A DNA stretch of 64,000 nt from Paenibacillus sp. J23TS9 (GCF_018403225.1 NZ_BOSG01000001.1:3162001-3226000); one strand, 5' to 3'; shown: positions 1 through 7,456, counted from the stretch's first letter. Numbers and translations are program-made. The notes: generated from the sequence alone by a model not told the origin.

Positions 1-911
1 TGGTTCGCACGAGTCGTGTAGTTCAGCTTCTGAGAGCCAGAGCCGACTGCGATAATCTTGGAATCGGAAGTCGAACCGTTTCCTTTTAGAATCGTATACG
101 TATCGCTCATGGTGTCGCCGCTGTTCATTTCACCGACGATCCATTCCATGGATGAATCATTGTCGATTACAGCTCGGCGGTAGCTCAGATCCGTTACATT
201 CGTTCCCATTTGGTGAATGGTTGCATAACGCACCTTCGCACCGGACTTCGCAAAAATCTCAACCGCTCCGTTATGAGTAACGGGTTTTGTGCTATCGCCG
301 GACACGTAGTTATCTACATATGTGACAGAGCTGTTCGTGTCAGCGACGATAAGGATATGCGGGGCAAAGGTCGCCTCTTCATCGTCGGTCAGCAGTACAG
401 CCTGCAGAGGCATCGATACTGCTACATTTTTCGGAACATAGAGGAAGATGCCTCCGTTCCAAAGTGCGGCATGCAATGCGGCAACGGAATGCTCATCCGC
501 TGTAACTGCCGTATGCAAATGAGCTTTAACAAGCTCCTCATGCTCTTTAATGGCCGTATTCAGATCTGTGAAAATCACACCCTGCTCAGCCAGTTCAGAA
601 GCCAGTTTGGTGTATATCACACCGGAGTTGCGCTGGATAATCAGGCTTCCGGATTCCTGATCCTTCACCAGTTCTTGAATGGAGGCAGGAACCTCCGTCA
701 GGGATGAAATACTTCCACTCTCCTTGGAGCTTCCGTAATTTTGGATATCCCAACGCTCAATTCTCATTTTTTCGAGCTTAGGCAGTTCAAGACTTGCAGC
801 AAGCTCCAATGCTTTGAGACGATTTTCCGTAAGCCAGGTTGGTTCTTGTCTTTGTTTGGACAATTGACTCAAGCCTTCAGCGTTAACCGGAAGAATGGTT
901 TGTGTTGTCAT
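1..911 (-). CDS. sufD: SufD, Fe-S cluster assembly scaffold protein (partial, C-terminus beyond left edge)
   Basis: About 303 N-terminal codons are present; the reading frame runs off the left edge without a stop. SufD is part of the SufBCD scaffold that builds iron-sulfur clusters in the cytoplasm. The start is ATG at 911, preceded by a strong AAGGAGGAAA ribosome binding site. The protein begins MTTQTILPVNAEGLSQLSKQ and contains the WLTENRLKALE and IERWDIQNYG segments typical of SufD N-termini, followed by the beta-helix core with LYVPKNVAVSMPLQAV. It lies 23 bp downstream of sufC on the same strand, so the two are co-transcribed in the usual Bacillota order sufC-sufD. sufS, sufU and sufB would be expected further left, outside the window. 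The call is firm; only the missing C-terminus is unseen. Confidence 0.9.
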   Translation of the reverse strand, partial: MTTQTILPVNAEGLSQLSKQRQEPTWLTENRLKALELAASLELPKLEKMRIERWDIQNYGSSKESGSISSLTEVPASIQELVKDQESGSLIIQRNSGVIYTKLASELAEQGVIFTDLNTAIKEHEELVKAHLHTAVTADEHSVAALHAALWNGGIFLYVPKNVAVSMPLQAVLLTDDEEATFAPHILIVADTNSSVTYVDNYVSGDSTKPVTHNGAVEIFAKSGAKVRYATIHQMGTNVTDLSYRRAVIDNDSSMEWIVGEMNSGDTMSDTYTILKGNGSTSDSKIIAVGSGSQKLNYTTRAN

Positions 912-934
912 AATGTTTTCCTCCTTCCGTTTTT

Positions 935-1717
935 TTACGCTTCTTGACCTACAGTCTCATCTTCAATGCCAAGCTCTTCTTTAACCCAGTCATAACCTTC
1001 TGCTTCCAGACGTTCAGCAAGCTCAGGACCACCGGATTTAACGATACGGCCCTGCATCATTACATGGACGAAGTCCGGTTTAACGTAGTTAAGCAGGCGC
1101 TGATAGTGGGTAATAATAAGGAACCCGCGATCCTCGCTACGCATTGTGTTTACGCCGTTGGCAACGATTTTGAGAGCATCGATGTCCAGACCGGAGTCGA
1201 TTTCATCCAATACTACGATGTTGGGTTCAATCATCATCATTTGCAAAATTTCATTCCGTTTTTTCTCACCGCCGGAGAAGCCCTCGTTCAAATAACGGTG
1301 TGCAAATTCGGGATTCATGTCCAGTTCTTTCATTTTTGTTTCCATTTGACGAATAAAACGAATCAGGGAGATTTCCTGTCCTTCTTCGCGGCGGGCGTTG
1401 ATGGCGCTACGCATAAAGTCAGAGTTTGTCACGCCCGTGATCTCGCTTGGATACTGCATAGCGAGGAATAGACCTGCGCGAGCGCGCTCGTCGACAGCCA
1501 TTTCCAGAACGTCTTCTCCGTTCAACGTAACACTGCCTTCAGTTACTTCATATTTAGGATGACCCATAAGCGCTGAAGCGAGGGTACTTTTACCGGTACC
1601 GTTAGGTCCCATGATGGCGTGAATTTCTCCGCCTTTCATCTCCAAATTAATTCCTTTGAGAATTTCTTTGCCTTCAATTTCCGCCTTAAGTCCTTCAATG
1701 GTAAAGTGAGTAGCCAT
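935..1717 (-). CDS. sufC: SufC, ATPase of the SUF iron-sulfur assembly complex
   Basis: The 260-residue protein is an ABC-type ATPase that powers conformational change in SufBCD during Fe-S cluster assembly. Walker A is GPNGTGKS near residue 37, the signature motif is FSGGEKKRNEI near residue 148, and Walker B is IVVLDEIDSGLDIDAL. The GEKKRNE form of the signature is characteristic of SufC rather than of transporters. The ATG at 1717 has GGAGGGAAT at a good distance. It is the first gene of the operon, followed 23 bp later by sufD. A good promoter and a Fur-like site lie about 115-165 bp upstream. Length and motifs match the family closely. Confidence 0.97.
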   Translation of the reverse strand: MATHFTIEGLKAEIEGKEILKGINLEMKGGEIHAIMGPNGTGKSTLASALMGHPKYEVTEGSVTLNGEDVLEMAVDERARAGLFLAMQYPSEITGVTNSDFMRSAINARREEGQEISLIRFIRQMETKMKELDMNPEFAHRYLNEGFSGGEKKRNEILQMMMIEPNIVVLDEIDSGLDIDALKIVANGVNTMRSEDRGFLIITHYQRLLNYVKPDFVHVMMQGRIVKSGGPELAERLEAEGYDWVKEELGIEDETVGQEA

Positions 1718-1830
1718 ATACGTTATTCCCTCCGTTTTTTGATTTACCGAAATCAGAAAGTCTATTTAAACAGGGATGACCTACCCTGATTTCAAGCAAT
1801 CATAATTATCAATTTAAAATAAATCTAAAT

Positions 1831-1849
1831 TGATTCTCATTGATTATCA
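1831..1849 (-). promoter_or_regulatory. Candidate Fur-like operator upstream of sufC
   Basis: On the minus strand two 9-mers, TGATAATCA and TGAGAATCA, lie 10 bp apart. Both fit TGANAATCA and resemble the TGATAAT half-sites of Fur boxes. They sit immediately downstream of the predicted -10 of the sufC promoter, over the expected transcription start, where a bound repressor would block transcription. Iron control of suf genes is known in other bacteria; here it is inference from the motif alone. Confidence 0.4.
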
Positions 1850-1852
1850 CTA

Positions 1853-1881
1853 ATTCTATAATAAAGTCAGGCTCATATCAA
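1853..1881 (-). promoter_or_regulatory. Sigma-A-type promoter of sufCD
   Basis: The minus strand shows a -35 TTGATA (1881-1876), a 17-bp spacer and a -10 TAGAAT (1858-1853), each 5 of 6 matches to consensus. The expected start near 1846 gives a leader of about 130 nt before the sufC ATG. Confidence 0.6.
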
Positions 1882-1915
1882 CCGCCCCTGCTTGCAAGAA
1901 TTTAAATAAATGAAG

Positions 1916-1952
1916 AAAGCAGGCTCAGCTTACGAAAAGCCGAGTCTGCTTT
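1916..1952. terminator. Hairpin without an obvious gene to terminate
   Basis: AAAGCAGGCTCAGCTT pairs with AAAAGCCGAGTCTGCTTT around a short loop, with a T-rich flank on each strand. No convincing gene ends next to it: dps lies about 480 bp away and has its own hairpin, and sufC reads away from it. Confidence 0.45.
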
Positions 1953-2346
1953 AATATGGGTACTCTCCTATTCCCATAACTGTCATGCTTGCTGAAACCT
2001 GCACTTTTTCGGGGATATTTGCGCATCATCCGGTACCGGCATTTCTTTTGCTCGTCACCAGCTGGCTTATTCAATATCCTTCCGTGCTTAAATATTGGCT
2101 TACGCATAGACCATATAAAGGAAATAACATTTCATTAATTTTTTTATACAGCAACCATGAAGCGGACCCTTTCAAAACCGGTGAAGGCGCTCAGCACAAA
2201 AGAATGAACTTAGAACATAAGATCACACCGTATGTATCAGGATAATGATGAGGAATGAGTCCGTATCCCTGCTTCCAGTACATGATGCCGATTCTTGCCT
2301 CGATTTTCTCGTTTAAGAAACACCGGTCATCAGATAGCAACGTTTC
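1953..2346. other. Gap with no supported gene
   Basis: About 390 bp. Short open frames exist on both strands but none has a ribosome binding site, a recognisable motif or a family resemblance. A decayed gene or a small RNA ending at the 1916-1952 hairpin is possible but not shown. Confidence 0.4.
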
Positions 2347-2393
2347 ACACCAAAAGGCGCTCCGGAAAAAGACCGGCGCACCCGCTTTGGTGT
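2347..2393 (-). terminator. Probable terminator of dps
   Basis: ACACCAAAAGGCGCTCCGG pairs imperfectly with a complementary stretch ending CTTTGGTGT, forming a long GC-rich hairpin 36 bp beyond the dps stop. The following T-run is poor, so this is only a probable terminator. Confidence 0.45.
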
Positions 2394-2428
2394 TCCTTTT
2401 CAGCTATCCGGTAAATAAGCGCTGCTTC

Positions 2429-2890
2429 TTATCCCAGATAAGAGCGCAGCATCCACATATGCTTTTCAAGATCATTTTTAATTTTAATGAACAAATCTCC
2501 TGTTGGATGATCTCCTGCTTCCTCCGCCAGATGAATGCCTTCATGCATTTCCTCAGAGACGGTTGCAAAGTCCTCGATCAGGGTTTGTACCATCTTACGC
2601 GCATCTTCCTTACCGGAAGCTTCTTGAATGGTAGCCAGTTCCAGATATTCCTTCATCGTTGCGGCAGGACTGCCTTTAATGGTGAGAAGGCGTTCAGCTA
2701 CTTCATCCATTTTCAGGGTGATATCATCATAGAGCTCTTCAAATTTCACATGCAGCGTGAAGAAATGCTCCCCTTTTACATACCAGTGGAAGTTATGGAT
2801 TTTCACGTAAAGTACATTCAAGTTTGCAACTTGCTGGTTCAATATTTGTTCGAGTGTTGTTGTTTTGGATTTAGATGTTGTTTTAGCCAT
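2429..2890 (-). CDS. dps: Dps/MrgA-type ferritin-like iron-storage and DNA-protection protein
   Basis: The 153-residue protein belongs to the Dps family. These proteins form twelve-subunit shells that oxidise ferrous iron with peroxide, store it, and protect DNA under stress or starvation. The diagnostic ferroxidase-site block is HNFHWYVKGEHFFTLHVKFE (about residues 31-50), followed by YDDITLKMDEVAERLLTIKG and ATMKEYLELATIQE. This supplies the expected His, Asp and Glu ligands shared between subunits. The N-terminus (MAKTTSKSKTTTLEQ) is short, basic and Thr/Ser-rich. The gene stands alone with intergenic space on both sides and a hairpin downstream. I could not identify a PerR box or a clear promoter upstream. 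Confidence 0.93.
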   Translation of the reverse strand: MAKTTSKSKTTTLEQILNQQVANLNVLYVKIHNFHWYVKGEHFFTLHVKFEELYDDITLKMDEVAERLLTIKGSPAATMKEYLELATIQEASGKEDARKMVQTLIEDFATVSEEMHEGIHLAEEAGDHPTGDLFIKIKNDLEKHMWMLRSYLG

Positions 2891-3107
2891 TGTTTAATCC
2901 CTTCCTTTTCTCTAATAGTAAGAACTGGCCATCTGTAGACCGTTCTGAAATTATGCATTAAGTGGCTTCAATCAGCGGTCTTAACCGCCTCAGGGGCTCT
3001 GTTTATATTTTACCCTGTACACCTTGGTACGAAACAAAAACGCATCCCAATCTTCATGGAAATCCATACATGTGACATCAGAGTGAATAACTTCAACCTG
3101 TTAGCGG

Positions 3108-3332
3108 TATAATCCCGGTCGTTTTCCGGCAGATGCAAAGCTGAAGGATCAGGAAATTGGCGATTGCAATCTGAATTTAGTATTCCATATTGCAGAACAC
3201 AGCTGCAGTGATAAAAGTATCATTGTCAAACAAGCTCAGCCTTATTCGAAAGCTTCGCTTTTCATCATTCCAAGACGCGGTTCTATGATTCAACTAGAAG
3301 AAACCCAGTCCCTGCAGGGACTGGGTTGTTAG
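3108..3332 (+). pseudogene. mtnK: Decayed N-terminal fragment of methylthioribose kinase (mtnK)
   Basis: A plus-strand frame bounded by stops at 3102 and 3330 contains FPADAKLKDQEIGD, then NLNLVFHIAE and later IIVKQAQPYSK (about 3123-3254). These match, in order and spacing, the nucleotide-binding N-lobe of 5-methylthioribose kinase, whose family motif is EIGDGNLNxVFHI followed by KQAxPY. MtnK phosphorylates methylthioribose in methionine salvage and is normally about 400 residues. Here only about 44 recognisable codons remain: there is no start codon or ribosome binding site, the sequence diverges right after PYSK, and the conserved Gly of GDGN is Cys. I infer a remnant of deletion or rearrangement between dps and yunC. 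The reading is direct, the family assignment is from memory of MtnK, and no other methionine-salvage gene is in the window. Confidence 0.75.
3302..3327. terminator. Perfect palindromic hairpin, probable terminator of yunC
   Basis: A perfect 26-bp inverted repeat: AACCCAGTCCCTG followed directly by its reverse complement. It lies about 50 bp past the yunC stop and also covers the end of the mtnK remnant frame. T-rich but not pure T flanks follow on both strands. Confidence 0.6.
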
Positions 3333-3378
3333 GTTTTGTTGAAAACGCAGGCTCAATCATATGTCCATCTGGAGCCAA

Positions 3379-3681
3379 TTACAGCATTTTAAGAAGTGCT
3401 TCATATCCGGGCATTCCCGGGGTGATTCCAAGAACGGCTGCTTCCATAGTTACAGATTCGAGCGGCGCCTCCAGCAGTTCCTTCAGTGTCTTTACACCTA
3501 CCGCCCTGCCGGCAATAATTTTACGGTCGCCCAGGCGGTCATTCAAAAGTCCTACATCAAGTGCCCCGCACATGATATACCCACGCGAGGTACTGATTGT
3601 CAGTAATGTAGTCTTGGGCAGCTTCACCTCCACTCCGACAAGCGTATGTTCTCCAACCGGAATGGGCTCCATAGTCACCAT
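3379..3681 (-). CDS. yunC: DUF1805 family protein, YunC-like
   Basis: A 100-residue cytoplasmic protein of the DUF1805 family, whose Bacillus member is YunC; the function is unknown. Recognisable segments are KTTLLTISTSRGYIMCGALD (about residues 22-41) with the conserved GYIMCGALD core, and LNDRLGDRKIIAGRAVGVKTL. The length equals that of the family. The ATG at 3681 has a strong GGGAGGTG ribosome binding site. The gene is transcribed alone and ends at a palindromic hairpin. The family call is secure; no role should be assumed. Confidence 0.85.
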   Translation of the reverse strand: MVTMEPIPVGEHTLVGVEVKLPKTTLLTISTSRGYIMCGALDVGLLNDRLGDRKIIAGRAVGVKTLKELLEAPLESVTMEAAVLGITPGMPGYEALLKML

Positions 3682-3897
3682 AGGCTCACACCTCCCTCTT
3701 TGGATAAAGTGTTCTGAATATGTGTATTCCTGCTAGGGGCTCAGCGTGTATGCAACGAGGGATAAAAATAGAACCTTTTTCTAGGAATAAAGTTATGCTT
3801 CACTCCGACATTAGGACTATCCAGCATTACATGTTCATGATATGATTTATAAAGTTCAAGACTTATTTTTTTGCACATGGTATAGGCTGGGGGATTT

Positions 3898-4440
3898 ATG
3901 GAAAACAAACAATCTAATGAAGATTCTGGATATTTATTCAATGTAGATATTCTGGTTAAAAGCCGCTCGAACGCACTCGCTCTGCAGGCTATAATTGAAA
4001 TGCTAAATGAAAATGAAAATATCGCTGATTTCCGGATTAAATCAGGAATGGAACTTGGACAGCTTATCGAGTCCATGCTGCAGGTTAAAAGGAAATCTCT
4101 AATTAACAAATCGGGCGCTTCTACGGTAACGCCATCGCCTTTATCTGATTATAGAACTAAACTGAAGGCAAAGACTGAACAACCGGCCGCAAGCACCAGC
4201 TCCCCCGCTGAGAAAAAGATTAACACCACTGAATACAGCTCCCAGCTGCATGAATGGATCACGGACTGCATTCATGATAACCGGCTAATCCGTTTGACAG
4301 CAAACCGCGGCGGACAACCATCCAGCATGCCCTGTCGTATTTTGAATTTTGACGAAATCAATCAGCTGCTGAACGTTTATCATGTGGATGAGAAGCAGGT
4401 ATATTCATTCAAGCTTAATGAAATCATTGAAGTCGTTTAA
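3898..4440 (+). CDS. Conserved hypothetical protein with two-part architecture
   Basis: A 180-residue protein I do not recognise. Residues 12-70 form an amphipathic helical N-domain (YLFNVDILVKSRSNALALQA, then GMELGQLIESMLQ). A Pro/Ser/Thr-rich linker of about 40 residues follows. The C-terminal 60 residues (LHEWITDCIHDNRLIRLTAN, then MPCRILNFDEINQLLNVYHV) look like a small beta-barrel ending in EIIEVV. That pattern is reminiscent of WYL or Sm-like modules, but I cannot prove homology. No signal peptide or membrane segment is present. The ATG at 3898 follows GGGGGATTT. A strong terminator follows directly and converges with the DUF423 gene. The ORF is very likely real; the function is unknown. 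Confidence 0.7.
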   Translation: MENKQSNEDSGYLFNVDILVKSRSNALALQAIIEMLNENENIADFRIKSGMELGQLIESMLQVKRKSLINKSGASTVTPSPLSDYRTKLKAKTEQPAASTSSPAEKKINTTEYSSQLHEWITDCIHDNRLIRLTANRGGQPSSMPCRILNFDEINQLLNVYHVDEKQVYSFKLNEIIEVV

Positions 4441-4446
4441 TACGAT

Positions 4447-4489
4447 CAAAGCCCTTGTCGTCCGAGAAAAGGACAGGCAAGGGCTTTTT
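4447..4489. terminator. Bidirectional terminator between converging genes
   Basis: AAAGCCCTTG pairs with CAAGGGCTTTTT, with an inner GTCC/GGAC stem. It sits between the stops of the 3898-4440 gene and the DUF423 gene. Confidence 0.85.
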
Positions 4490-4494
4490 AATGA

Positions 4495-4875
4495 TTACTT
4501 TTTCTTTTTTGAAATGGCTTCAGCCATCAGGCAAATCCAGCCGATTATGAAAGCCACGCCGCCAAACGGGGTAATAATACCTAAAGGCTTGATTCCTGTA
4601 ATGGCCAATAGATACAAGCTGCCAGAGAACAAAATAATACCGGCGAACAAGAGCCAGCCAGCCCAAGCCAGTTTCCTCGAATCTCCCCAGAATCCGGCAG
4701 CGATGGCAACGAATATGATTCCGAGTGCATGCACCATATGGTACTGAACTCCGGTTTCATACACCTTCATCGATGACTCGCCTATAATCGGCTCTAGTAA
4801 ATGGGCTCCAAAAGCACCGATCACCACGGAAAGCATGGCCATCAATGAACCAATAATCATAAATTTACGCTGCAA
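4495..4875 (-). CDS. DUF423 family integral membrane protein, YwdK-like
   Basis: A 126-residue membrane protein with four predicted transmembrane helices: residues 7-25, 44-62, 70-90 and 97-118. Family hallmarks are VIGAFGAHLL (residues 17-26), YETGVQYHMVHALGI with its conserved His, and PFGGVAFIIGWI near the end. DUF423 proteins are small membrane proteins of unknown function. The C-terminus is a positively charged SKKKK tail. It is transcribed as a single gene. Its promoter region carries three 11-bp-spaced repeats resembling a PhoP box, listed separately, which would place it in the phosphate-starvation regulon if real. Family confidence is high. Confidence 0.88.
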   Translation of the reverse strand: MQRKFMIIGSLMAMLSVVIGAFGAHLLEPIIGESSMKVYETGVQYHMVHALGIIFVAIAAGFWGDSRKLAWAGWLLFAGIILFSGSLYLLAITGIKPLGIITPFGGVAFIIGWICLMAEAISKKKK

Positions 4876-4936
4876 GACTTATCACTCCTATCCTGTCATC
4901 TCGTTTGTCTATTCTGTCATTCATATTACCCTATAC

Positions 4937-4981
4937 AGTATATCATTTTCCACTGTGAACGCTCTGTGAACGCTTTATGAA
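4937..4981 (-). promoter_or_regulatory. Candidate PhoP box and -10 upstream of the DUF423 gene
   Basis: The minus strand reads TTCATA, 5 bp, TTCACA, 5 bp, TTCACA (4981-4954), an exact 11-bp period, followed after 11 bp by TATACT (4942-4937). Bacillus PhoP boxes are direct repeats of TT(A/C/T)A(C/T)A spaced about 5 bp, placed just upstream of -10 elements that lack a good -35. All three repeats fit, and no -35 is present. A fourth repeat is not convincing. Confidence 0.45.
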
Positions 4982-5065
4982 GCATCCATTCAGCTTGATT
5001 TTTGATTCATAATATGGAAGAGTAATAACCATACATATTTCATTTTGGTAAGGAGAGACATAACC

Positions 5066-5449
5066 ATGGAATCACAACAGCCTCCCCAGCATTCGCCGCA
5101 GATTAAACGACATTCCGGCCCCGGGATTGCTTCATTTATTATCAGTCTCGTATCGATGCTGGCTTATATCATTAGCGTGGGTGCGATGGGAGCCATATTT
5201 TCTTCCAGTCTGAATGGAGAAGGCCTTTCATGGTCGGATAGCTCCACGACTGGCGTCACGATTATTACCATCATTCTGATCGGATTGTTCGCCGCCAATA
5301 TTATTGGCATTGTCCTGGGAATTATAGGCACAGTGCTCCGAAACCGTAAAAAAATCTTCGCGATCCTTGGACTAGCTCTGAATACGGTAATTATTTTAAG
5401 CTTTGGTCTGATGTTTGTCATTCTGATGCTTAGAGCTGGAAGGGGATAG
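5066..5449 (+). CDS. Small DUF4190-like membrane protein
   Basis: A 127-residue protein with a short polar N-terminus rich in Gln and Pro and three hydrophobic helices: about residues 20-43, 64-85 and 97-121. The pattern of GPGIASFIISLVSML and NIIGIVLGIIGTVLRNRK is like DUF4190-type membrane proteins; the assignment is tentative. The start is ATG at 5066, placed 9 bp after AGGAGAG; an in-frame TTG at 5045 lies upstream of that ribosome binding site and is unlikely. It ends 2 bp before the first degV gene and is co-transcribed with it. Confidence 0.6.
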   Translation: MESQQPPQHSPQIKRHSGPGIASFIISLVSMLAYIISVGAMGAIFSSSLNGEGLSWSDSSTTGVTIITIILIGLFAANIIGIVLGIIGTVLRNRKKIFAILGLALNTVIILSFGLMFVILMLRAGRG

Positions 5450-5451
5450 AT

Positions 5452-6303
5452 ATGTCCAAGGTTAAAGTTTTTGCCGACAGCACCTGCGATCTGCCCCGGG
5501 AATGGCTTCGGGATTATGATATTGGACTTATACCTCTATATGTAACCTTTGGCGATAAGACCTACAAGGATGGATTGGATATCACAACTCCGCAGCTATA
5601 TGCTGAGGTGGACAAAACAGGCAGCCTGCCGAAGACTGCCGCACCTTCTCCAGCGGACTTTATACAGGCCTTTTCCCCTTCTATAGAAGAAGGCCGGGAT
5701 ATCGTATACATCAGCCTGTCGTCGGAGCTTTCCTCCACATATCAGAATGCGGTGATTGCCGCGGAAGAATTTCCGAAAGGAAAAATAACGGTAATCGATT
5801 CACTGAACTTATCCACGGGTATTGGACTTCAGGTCATGAAAGCCGTCAAGGCAGCAGAGCAAGGAATGTCTCCACAGGAAATCGCTGCTTTGATTGAGCA
5901 TATCAAGCCGCTTGTTGAAACGGAATTCGTCATTGACTCCCTGGACTATTTGTATAAGGGTGGACGCTGCTCAGGAATGCAAAATCTGGTCGGCAGCCTG
6001 CTCAAAATCCGCCCGGTCATTAAAGTGATCGACGGCAAAATGACTCCGGCCTATAAGGTCCGCGGCAAAAGGGAAAAGGCACTGGAGCAAATGCTGAGCA
6101 ATGCCTTGGAAAAGCGGGATCACATGGACAATGATCTTATCTTTGTGACCCATTCCCTCGCTGAAGAGGATGCCCGAAAGCTGAAACACATTCTAGAAGA
6201 AAAGACCCGTGCCCGCGAGGTGGCCGTCTCGGATGCCGGCTGCGTCATCTCCTCCCACTGCGGAGCAAAAACAATCGGTATATTGTATGTAAAAAAGGAA
6301 TAG
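5452..6303 (+). CDS. DegV family fatty-acid-binding protein (first of two)
   Basis: A 283-residue DegV-fold protein. DegV/FakB proteins bind a single fatty acid and, with the kinase FakA, present it for phosphorylation so that host or recycled fatty acids enter phospholipid synthesis. The N-terminal lipid-site motif DSTCDLP is at residues 9-15, TAAPSPADF near residue 64, YISLSSELSSTYQNA near residue 86, and YLYKGGRCSG near residue 166. All are canonical. The C-terminus ends with HCGAKTIGILYVKK. The start is ATG at 5452 after GGAAGGGGA. A strong terminator follows, then a close paralogue. No fakA is nearby, as is usual for fakB genes. Confidence 0.92.
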   Translation: MSKVKVFADSTCDLPREWLRDYDIGLIPLYVTFGDKTYKDGLDITTPQLYAEVDKTGSLPKTAAPSPADFIQAFSPSIEEGRDIVYISLSSELSSTYQNAVIAAEEFPKGKITVIDSLNLSTGIGLQVMKAVKAAEQGMSPQEIAALIEHIKPLVETEFVIDSLDYLYKGGRCSGMQNLVGSLLKIRPVIKVIDGKMTPAYKVRGKREKALEQMLSNALEKRDHMDNDLIFVTHSLAEEDARKLKHILEEKTRAREVAVSDAGCVISSHCGAKTIGILYVKKE

Positions 6304-6330
6304 CTCGGCGAAAAAAACATATGACTATGT

Positions 6331-6390
6331 CAGCCTGCATGAAGACTCGTACACCTTGTACGATAGACATATGCGGGCTGTTTTTCTTTT
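6331..6390 (+). terminator. Terminator after the first degV
   Basis: CAGCCTGCAT pairs with ATGCGGGCTG (10 bp, one G-U), an inner stem extends it, and TTTTTCTTTT follows. Confidence 0.85.
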
Positions 6391-6415
6391 ATAAGTGCCA
6401 CTTCCGTTTTCCCGC

Positions 6416-6444
6416 TTGTCAGAAAATTAATTATCCATTAAAGT
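6416..6444 (+). promoter_or_regulatory. Probable promoter of the second degV
   Basis: TTGTCA (5 of 6), a 17-bp spacer and TAAAGT (4 of 6) lie 63 bp upstream of the start. This implies that the paralogue is transcribed separately from the first copy. Confidence 0.4.
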
Positions 6445-6506
6445 AATATCCAATCAGAACGAATACATTCTGACCTAAAAGCAACATACGTTTAAGGGAG
6501 ATGTTC

Positions 6507-7358
6507 ATGCCAAATCTTAAAGTTTTCACGGACAGCACCAGCGATCTGCCGAAGCAATGGGTCGACCGGTATGAGATCGGAATCATTCCGCTGTATGTCG
6601 TGTTTGGGGACGAGCAGTTGCGAGACGGAGTAGATATCACAACGGCCGAGCTGTATGAACGAGTAGCCCAAAACGGAAGCCTGCCTAAGACTGCTGCCCC
6701 TTCTCCCGCGGATTTTATGGCTGCATTTGAGCCACATATCCTGCAGGGAGATTCAATTTTGTACATCAGCTTGTCCTCTGAGCTATCCGCTACCTACCAG
6801 AATGCGTTGATTGCTGCAGCTGAATATCCGGATGCTTCAATCCGTGTCGTCGATTCCCGCAACCTGTCCAGCGCTATAGGCCTGCTTGTCATGAAAGCAG
6901 TTCATGCTGCCAGTGAAGGCAAGGGCTTAGATTCGATTGTCAGCATGCTGGAGACCGTTCGTCCACAGGTTGAAACGGAGTTTGTTATCGACACGCTCGA
7001 ATACCTTTATAAAGGCGGACGCTGTTCCGGCGTACAGAATTTGCTGGGAAGTCTATTAAATATCCGCCCGGTCATCAAGGTTATTGACGGAAAAATGATA
7101 CCTGCCTACAAAGTACGAGGCAAAAAAGAGAAAGCAATGAATCAGATGCTTCAGAATGCCCTCGAGAAAAATGACCTGATGGATAATGATCTGATCATTG
7201 TCGTCCATTCCTTTGCTGAGGATGAAGCCAAATATCTGCAAAAGCTGCTTCAGGAAAATACCAATGCGAGTGAAGTGGCAATTTCAACCGCAGGCTGCGT
7301 TATATCCAGTCACTGTGGTCCCAAAACCATCGGCATCATGTACTGCAAGAAAGCATAA
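6507..7358 (+). CDS. DegV family fatty-acid-binding protein (second of two)
   Basis: A 283-residue paralogue of the protein encoded just upstream. The two align end to end, with long identical blocks such as LPKTAAPSPADF, YISLSSELS and GGRCSG, then NIRPVIKVIDGK (first copy KIRPVIKVIDGK). It carries the same DSTSDLP lipid-site motif near residue 9. The start is ATG at 6507, 6 bp after AAGGGAG; the in-frame ATG at 6501 abuts the ribosome binding site and is rejected. Having its own promoter and terminator, the copy can be expressed independently. Paralogous FakB proteins in other Firmicutes differ in preference for saturated or unsaturated fatty acids, so a division of labour is plausible but only inferred. 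Confidence 0.92.
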   Translation: MPNLKVFTDSTSDLPKQWVDRYEIGIIPLYVVFGDEQLRDGVDITTAELYERVAQNGSLPKTAAPSPADFMAAFEPHILQGDSILYISLSSELSATYQNALIAAAEYPDASIRVVDSRNLSSAIGLLVMKAVHAASEGKGLDSIVSMLETVRPQVETEFVIDTLEYLYKGGRCSGVQNLLGSLLNIRPVIKVIDGKMIPAYKVRGKKEKAMNQMLQNALEKNDLMDNDLIIVVHSFAEDEAKYLQKLLQENTNASEVAISTAGCVISSHCGPKTIGIMYCKKA

Positions 7359-7425
7359 AGCTATTATTAATTCTTTCTGATCCGAAGACTCTTTAGCAGA
7401 GCTCGACATATATGCGTATAAAAAC

Positions 7426-7452
7426 AAAGGACAGCCATATCGGCTGTCCTTT
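7426..7452. terminator. Bidirectional terminator
   Basis: AAAGGACAGCC pairs perfectly with GGCTGTCCTTT around ATATC, between the converging second degV and the phosphodiester glycosidase gene. Confidence 0.9.
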
Positions 7453-7456
7453 GCTT

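Noticed and set aside
1925..2107. Minus-strand 60-codon frame ending inside the 1916-1952 hairpin
   Set aside because: No ribosome binding site, very basic low-information product, no family resemblance.
2191..2393. Minus-strand frame after dps with a protein-like stretch (IEARIGIMYWKQGYGLIPHH)
   Set aside because: No start codon with ribosome binding site and I cannot tie it to any family. It also overlaps the dps terminator hairpin. A translated database search would settle whether it is another gene remnant.
2255..2938. 227-codon plus-strand frame covering dps
   Set aside because: Antisense shadow of the well-supported dps gene.
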